This document shows positions 60,323-64,000 of a stretch of 64,000 nt of DNA, one piece after another. The stretch covers positions 95,621-159,620 of the forward strand of contig NZ_JAHBOI010000008.1 in NCBI RefSeq assembly GCF_018531425.1, written 5' to 3'. The notes beneath the pieces were generated by a model that saw nothing but the letters and a program-made list of their open reading frames with translations, was not told the DNA's origin and ran no database searches. Origin of the DNA: Paenarthrobacter sp. DKR-5 (lineage in GTDB: Bacteria; Actinomycetota; Actinomycetes; Actinomycetales; Micrococcaceae). Position 1 is the first letter of the stretch. Each line of letters starts with the position of its first letter. The position numbers and the translations under genes were made by a program.

Positions 60323-61498
60323 TCAGAGCACATCGAGCAGCCGCGCCCATCCCAGGTCCAGAGCCCGGTCAAGCGCACCGTCGAGTGTCGCATCCTCCCC
60401 GGCCAGGCTGGGCTCCACGGCAGGCAGTCCGAAGGGAAGCACGCGCCCGAGGGCCTGCCGCACCGCCGTGGCGAAGCGCGCGCCGCCGCGGAGTCCCACG
60501 CTGCCGGCGAGCACCACCAGCGGCGGATCCACGACGACAACCAAAGCGCTCAGCGCATAAGTGGTGAGCTCGACTTCCCTCTGCATGACAGCCTCGGCGG
60601 TCCCGTCGCCTGCCTCCCAGGCGTCCACCAGCTCCTCGACGGTCGAAAAGGCGCCCCCCAGCTCGGCCGCCCGCTCGAGCATCGCATCGGCCGACGTCGC
60701 CTCCTCGAACGAACCGCGGACGGACGGCGCCCCTCCCGCGGTGCCGCTCGTCATGGGCAGGAACGCTATTTCCCCCGCGGCGCCGCGGGCGCCTGTCAGC
60801 GGCCGCCCTTCGTGGACGACGGCGGACCCCACGCCGCGGCCAATCGAGAAGAGCACGAATTCCGCAGCCGGTCCGCCGCGCCGGGCTGTTTCCCCGAGCG
60901 CTGAGAGGTAGACGTCCTTCATGATCACGCAACGGTCCCCTAACCGCGCCCGCAGCTCCCCGAGCGTCGACGGATCATCCCAGCCGGGCAGGTTGGAAGC
61001 GTGGTTGATGCTGCCGGTCACCGGATCGACGACGCCGGGACTTCCCACCACGGTGAACACAATCGCACTGCGGGCGACGCCGGCCTCCGCCAGCAGCTCC
61101 GCAAGCGAGCGGTCCAGCGCCGCGAGGATGCTTGCGGCGGTTGCGGAACCCGAGCCCGCGCGGCGAGCGGCGACGGTCTCGCCGGCGAGGTTGCCAAGCT
61201 TGAGCCGGACCCACTGCGTGCCGACGTCGACCGCCAGGACGAAGCCTGCTGTTTCGTTAATACCCCACTCGACCGGCGCCTGTCCCGAACGGCCCACCCG
61301 GAACCCCCGGTCACGCACCAGGTCCGCGGACTGCAGTGTGCGCAAAGCAGTGCCGATGGTCGGCTTGGACAACCCCGTCCGGTCCGCCAGCTCCGGAGCC
61401 GTGAAGGCACCCGTCCGCAGGTGTTCGAGCACGGCCCGCTCGTTGATGCGCCGCAGGTGGGAGGCTTGCACCCCGTGCATCAGTGACGTGCGCAGCAA
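60323..61498 (-). CDS. ROK-family transcriptional repressor
   Basis: Regulator of 391 aa. The N-terminal winged helix (about 10-70) has INERAVLEHLRTGAFTAPELADRTGLSKPTIGTAL, followed by a degenerate ROK sugar domain with VLAVDVGTQWVRLKLG, LFSIGRGVGSAVVHEGRPL and GAAGEIAFLPMT. It should control the APC permease-ROK-nagB operon, transcribed in the same direction 130 bp downstream, with the amino sugar or its phosphate as inducer. TTG start with AGGAGAG 8 nt before it; the ATG six codons later is an alternative. Confidence 0.88.
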   Translation of the reverse strand: MLRTSLMHGVQASHLRRINERAVLEHLRTGAFTAPELADRTGLSKPTIGTALRTLQSADLVRDRGFRVGRSGQAPVEWGINETAGFVLAVDVGTQWVRLKLGNLAGETVAARRAGSGSATAASILAALDRSLAELLAEAGVARSAIVFTVVGSPGVVDPVTGSINHASNLPGWDDPSTLGELRARLGDRCVIMKDVYLSALGETARRGGPAAEFVLFSIGRGVGSAVVHEGRPLTGARGAAGEIAFLPMTSGTAGGAPSVRGSFEEATSADAMLERAAELGGAFSTVEELVDAWEAGDGTAEAVMQREVELTTYALSALVVVVDPPLVVLAGSVGLRGGARFATAVRQALGRVLPFGLPAVEPSLAGEDATLDGALDRALDLGWARLLDVL

Positions 61499-61717
61499 GT
61501 CTGGTTCTCTCCTCTGTTCGTCGGCCACAAGCCGGCGCGGCCCGTCCGGGGCCCGCGTTCCCGCAGTCCACACGATACAAGCCGGAGGGTGCCTTTCCGC
61601 GCCGTCGGCCCGCAATCCCGCGGCCCTGGCGGCCCGCCGTACGCAAGCTGGGCGTATGCTGACAGTAGACTCACAAGGTTCCTCCAGCTAATTCCCAGCC
61701 TGCGGACGGACACTGAA

Positions 61718-62431
61718 ATGGTGAAAAAGAACGGACCCGAAGCCAAGCTGCTCGTTGTCGACGACGAGCCCAACATCCGCGAACTTCTCTCCACCTCGCT
61801 GCGCTTCGCCGGGTTCGACGTCGTCGCCGCAGCGAACGGCCGCGACGCCCTCCAGGCCGCCGAGGAACACAATCCGGACCTCGCGGTCCTGGACGTCATG
61901 CTTCCGGACATGGACGGCTTCACTGTAACCCGCCGGCTGCGGTCGGCAGGGCGGCACTTCCCCGTGCTGTTCCTGACCGCGCGCGACGACACCGAGGACA
62001 AGGTCACCGGCCTGACCGTCGGCGGGGACGACTATGTCACCAAGCCCTTCAGCCTCGACGAGGTCGTGGCCCGGATCCGCGCCGTCCTGCGCCGCACCCA
62101 GCCCCTGCTCGACGACGACGCCGTCATCCGCGTCGATGACCTCGAGCTCGACGACGACGCCCACGAGGTCCGCCGCGGCGGCCACACCATCGACCTGTCC
62201 CCGACCGAGTTCAAACTGCTGCGCTACCTGATGCTCAACCCGAACCGGGTGCTTTCCAAGGCGCAGATCCTGGACCACGTCTGGGAGTACGACTTCAACG
62301 GGGACGCCTCCATCGTCGAGTCCTACATTTCCTACCTCCGGCGCAAGGTCGACATCGACCCCGAGGCGCCCGCCCTTATCCAGACCAAGCGCGGCGTCGG
62401 CTACGTCCTGCGGACGGCGGAGAAGCGCTGA
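61718..62431 (+). CDS. OmpR/PhoP-family response regulator
   Basis: Regulator of 237 aa. Receiver domain (9-120): VVDDEPN with D15/D16, phosphoacceptor D59 in LAVLDVMLPDMDG, Thr in LFLTARDD and Lys in VTKPFS. DNA-binding winged helix (about 135-235) has LSPTEFKLLRYLMLNPNRVLS and RGVGYVLR. The kinase gene starts 2 bp after its stop. An upstream TATGCT/TAGACT region at about 61654-61672 is the likely promoter. The target genes are unknown. Confidence 0.93.
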   Translation: MVKKNGPEAKLLVVDDEPNIRELLSTSLRFAGFDVVAAANGRDALQAAEEHNPDLAVLDVMLPDMDGFTVTRRLRSAGRHFPVLFLTARDDTEDKVTGLTVGGDDYVTKPFSLDEVVARIRAVLRRTQPLLDDDAVIRVDDLELDDDAHEVRRGGHTIDLSPTEFKLLRYLMLNPNRVLSKAQILDHVWEYDFNGDASIVESYISYLRRKVDIDPEAPALIQTKRGVGYVLRTAEKR

Positions 62432-62433
62432 TC

Positions 62434-63891
62434 TTGCTGCGCGCCTGGAAGTCCGCCTCGCTGCGTTCGCAGCTGGTGGCCACCATCGTGATCCTGCTGG
62501 TGGCCTCGCTGGCGGCCATCGGCTTCGCCACGCTCACGCTCCTGCGCTCCTACCTTTCGGACACGATCAACAACCAGCTGGTGCAGCAGCAGCGCACCAT
62601 CCTGCAGACCGGCACCTCCCAGTCGGAGGCCAGCGGTCCGGCGCCGGTCGAGTTCTACGTGGCCTACTACGACGGCTCGGGCCGGCTGGTGTCGGAAAAC
62701 CGGCACACTGCGGACAAACCGGTGCTGGGCACGATGGACCTTGAGAACGCCACTGCGCGGACCGGGAAGCCTTTCGATGCCTCCAGCACCGACGGCGGCG
62801 ACGACTGGCGGGTGGCGATCGCGGCGCCGGCCAACGTCTCGGTCTACCGCGGGGGCGTCGTGCAGTCCCGCTTCGTCGGTTCCGTCGTCGTCGCTCTGCC
62901 GACGGAACCGATGAACCGGACCCTGGACCAGGTGGGCCTGATCGTGTTCGGCGGCGGGTTCCTCACCATCGTGCTCGCCACTGTGGCCGCGTACTGGACG
63001 GTGACGCGCGCGTTCCGGCCGCTCGCCAGGGTGGAGAAGACCGCTGCGGCCATTGCCGCCGGGGACCTCTCCCGGCGCGTGGACGTCGAAAACCCTGCCA
63101 CCGAAATCGGCCGGCTCTCCGGGTCGCTGAACGCGATGCTCACGCACATCGAGGCCGCCTTCGCCGCCCGCACGGCCTCGGAGAAGAGGATGCGCCGGTT
63201 CGTCGCCGACGCCTCGCACGAACTTCGCACGCCGCTGGTGACCATCCGCGGCTTTTCGGAGTTGTACCGGCACGGGGCGCTGGCCACCCCGGACGACGTC
63301 GGAACGGCGATGGGCCGGATCGAGAGCGAAGCCAAAAGGATGGGCGAGCTCGTCGAGGACCTGCTGATGCTGGCCCGCATCGACGAGCAGCGCCCGCTTC
63401 AGCTCCAGCCGGTGGACCTGCTGCTCCTCAGCCACGACGCCCTCGTCGATACCCGCGCGTCGGCCCCGGACCGTCCCATCAAGGTGATCGGGCTCGACGG
63501 CGGCCCGGGCCGGAACGCACCCGTCTCCGGCGACCAGGCGAAGCTGCGGCAGGTGGTCTCCAACCTGGTCGGCAACTGCCTGCGGTACACGCCGGCCGGC
63601 TCCCCGATCGAAATCGCCGTGGGGGTCGAGGAGACGGATGAGGGCCGCCAGTCCGTCCTCGAAGTGCGGGACCACGGCCCCGGCATCGACGAGGAGGAGG
63701 CCCCGCGCGTCTTCGAGCGGTTCTACCGCGCCGACTCCTCCCGGACGAGGGACACCGGCGGCAGCGGCCTCGGCCTGGCCATCGTCTCCGCCCTGGTGGC
63801 AGCCCACGGCGGCACCGTGCGGCACAGCGAGACGGCCGGCGGCGGGGCGACCATGACCATCCGCTTGCCTTATCTGGCTCATCGTAATTAA
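62434..63891 (+). CDS. sensor histidine kinase, C-terminus altered by IS insertion
   Basis: Membrane kinase of 485 aa partnered with the response regulator. Two helices (about 15-37 and 165-190) flank an extracellular sensor domain; HAMP follows (AFRPLARVEKTAAAIAAGDLSRRV). Phosphoacceptor H262 is in DASHELRTPL; the ATPase domain has GNCLRYTPAGSP (N box), DHGPGIDEEEAPRVFERF (G1/F) and GGSGLGLAIV (G2). TTG start. After LPY the last codons GCT CAT CGT AAT TAA belong to the end of an ISL3-type element, so the natural last residues have been replaced. The catalytic parts are complete. Confidence 0.9.
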   Translation: MLRAWKSASLRSQLVATIVILLVASLAAIGFATLTLLRSYLSDTINNQLVQQQRTILQTGTSQSEASGPAPVEFYVAYYDGSGRLVSENRHTADKPVLGTMDLENATARTGKPFDASSTDGGDDWRVAIAAPANVSVYRGGVVQSRFVGSVVVALPTEPMNRTLDQVGLIVFGGGFLTIVLATVAAYWTVTRAFRPLARVEKTAAAIAAGDLSRRVDVENPATEIGRLSGSLNAMLTHIEAAFAARTASEKRMRRFVADASHELRTPLVTIRGFSELYRHGALATPDDVGTAMGRIESEAKRMGELVEDLLMLARIDEQRPLQLQPVDLLLLSHDALVDTRASAPDRPIKVIGLDGGPGRNAPVSGDQAKLRQVVSNLVGNCLRYTPAGSPIEIAVGVEETDEGRQSVLEVRDHGPGIDEEEAPRVFERFYRADSSRTRDTGGSGLGLAIVSALVAAHGGTVRHSETAGGGATMTIRLPYLAHRN

Positions 63892-64000
63892 GGGTGTAGT
63901 CGGGATCGGAAGCCGCCGGATTCCAGGAGTGATCTCGCGATGTAGTTGGTGAGGTTCCTGAATCCGAGGGCTGAGCCGCGGAGGTGTTCGAGGCGCCCGT
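63876..64000. mobile_element. ISL3-family insertion sequence, end of element entering the window
   Basis: GGCTCATCGTAATTAAGG begins at 63876, and GGCTC is the usual outermost word of ISL3 inverted repeats. The transposase frame (63888-64000, minus strand) ends only 12 bp inside this end. The other end lies outside the window. Possible 8-bp target duplication CCTTATCT at 63868-63875 cannot be checked here. Confidence 0.65.
63888..64000 (-). CDS. ISL3-family transposase, C-terminal part
   Basis: The last 36 residues of the frame are visible on the minus strand, reading GRLEHLRGSALGFRNLTNYI and then ARSLLESGGFRSRLHP before a TAA. The GRLE-LRG-ALGFRNLTNY pattern is the C-terminal signature of ISL3-family DDE transposases. 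The rest of the gene lies past the window edge. The stop overlaps the sensor kinase stop by 4 bp on the opposite strand. Confidence 0.75.
   Translation of the reverse strand, partial: GRLEHLRGSALGFRNLTNYIARSLLESGGFRSRLHP

Overview
This is a high-GC chromosomal segment from an actinobacterium. Gene content and wording of the proteins point to the Micrococcaceae, Arthrobacter or a close relative: a Cgl0159-type inositol gene, DUF6314, DUF3027, a MobA-DUF6457 fusion, the XPB helicase pair, and cell-wall hydrolases behind ydaO-type riboswitches. Translation starts are often GTG or TTG, and operon neighbours commonly overlap as ATGA or GTGA. The genus is an inference from content, not from a marker gene.

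Layout. 1-2.3 kb: start of a minus-strand myo-inositol operon (iolC, Cgl0159-family gene, iolD cut by the window edge). 2.5-4.4 kb: a tautomerase and a complete-looking IS110 element. 4.6-12.2 kb: a minus-strand operon for C4 sugars (TIM-barrel sugar enzyme, DhaK-DhaL kinase, RpiB-type isomerase, 3-hydroxyacyl-CoA-dehydrogenase-like enzyme, SDR, an overlooked 36-aa membrane peptide, MFS transporter, TIM-like isomerase). It is predicted to turn an acid sugar or tetritol into D-erythrose 4-phosphate through L-erythrulose. 12.4-15.5 kb: its likely regulator (GntR/FCD), a 2-hydroxyacid dehydrogenase and a second MFS carrier. An identical 15-bp operator-like word lies before both operons. 15.7-21.2 kb: a second acid-sugar operon (leader peptide, MFS, SDR, DUF1537 kinase, LtnD-like dehydrogenase) with a FadR-type regulator and a near-perfect 18-bp palindromic operator.

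21.3-35.4 kb is mostly housekeeping: sucCD, a small membrane protein, a zinc-ribbon protein, a phosphoketolase with a one-base frameshift, pcrA, tRNA-Arg(CCU), a NUDIX enzyme, an ABC exporter and several unknown membrane proteins. 35.5-39.2 kb: a polar amino-acid ABC importer behind a structured leader with a terminator hairpin, plus a luciferase-like monooxygenase. 39.3-45.5 kb: a GH38 alpha-mannosidase and a molybdenum cofactor block (fdhD, moeA, mobA). 45.6-50.1 kb: an HNH nuclease, three secreted cell-wall hydrolases (two with c-di-AMP riboswitches) and a DtxR regulator. 50.4-56.9 kb: serC, DUF3027, a cold-shock-domain protein and the XPB helicase pair. 56.9-61.5 kb: an amino-sugar operon (APC permease, ROK kinase, nagB) with a ROK repressor. 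61.7-63.9 kb: a two-component system whose sensor C-terminus runs into an ISL3-type insertion sequence that leaves the window.

Patterns that cut across genes are a family of conserved intergenic palindromes (at least five copies, all downstream of genes) and several perfect short tandem duplications at or inside gene ends. No CRISPR array, prophage or plasmid functions were seen.
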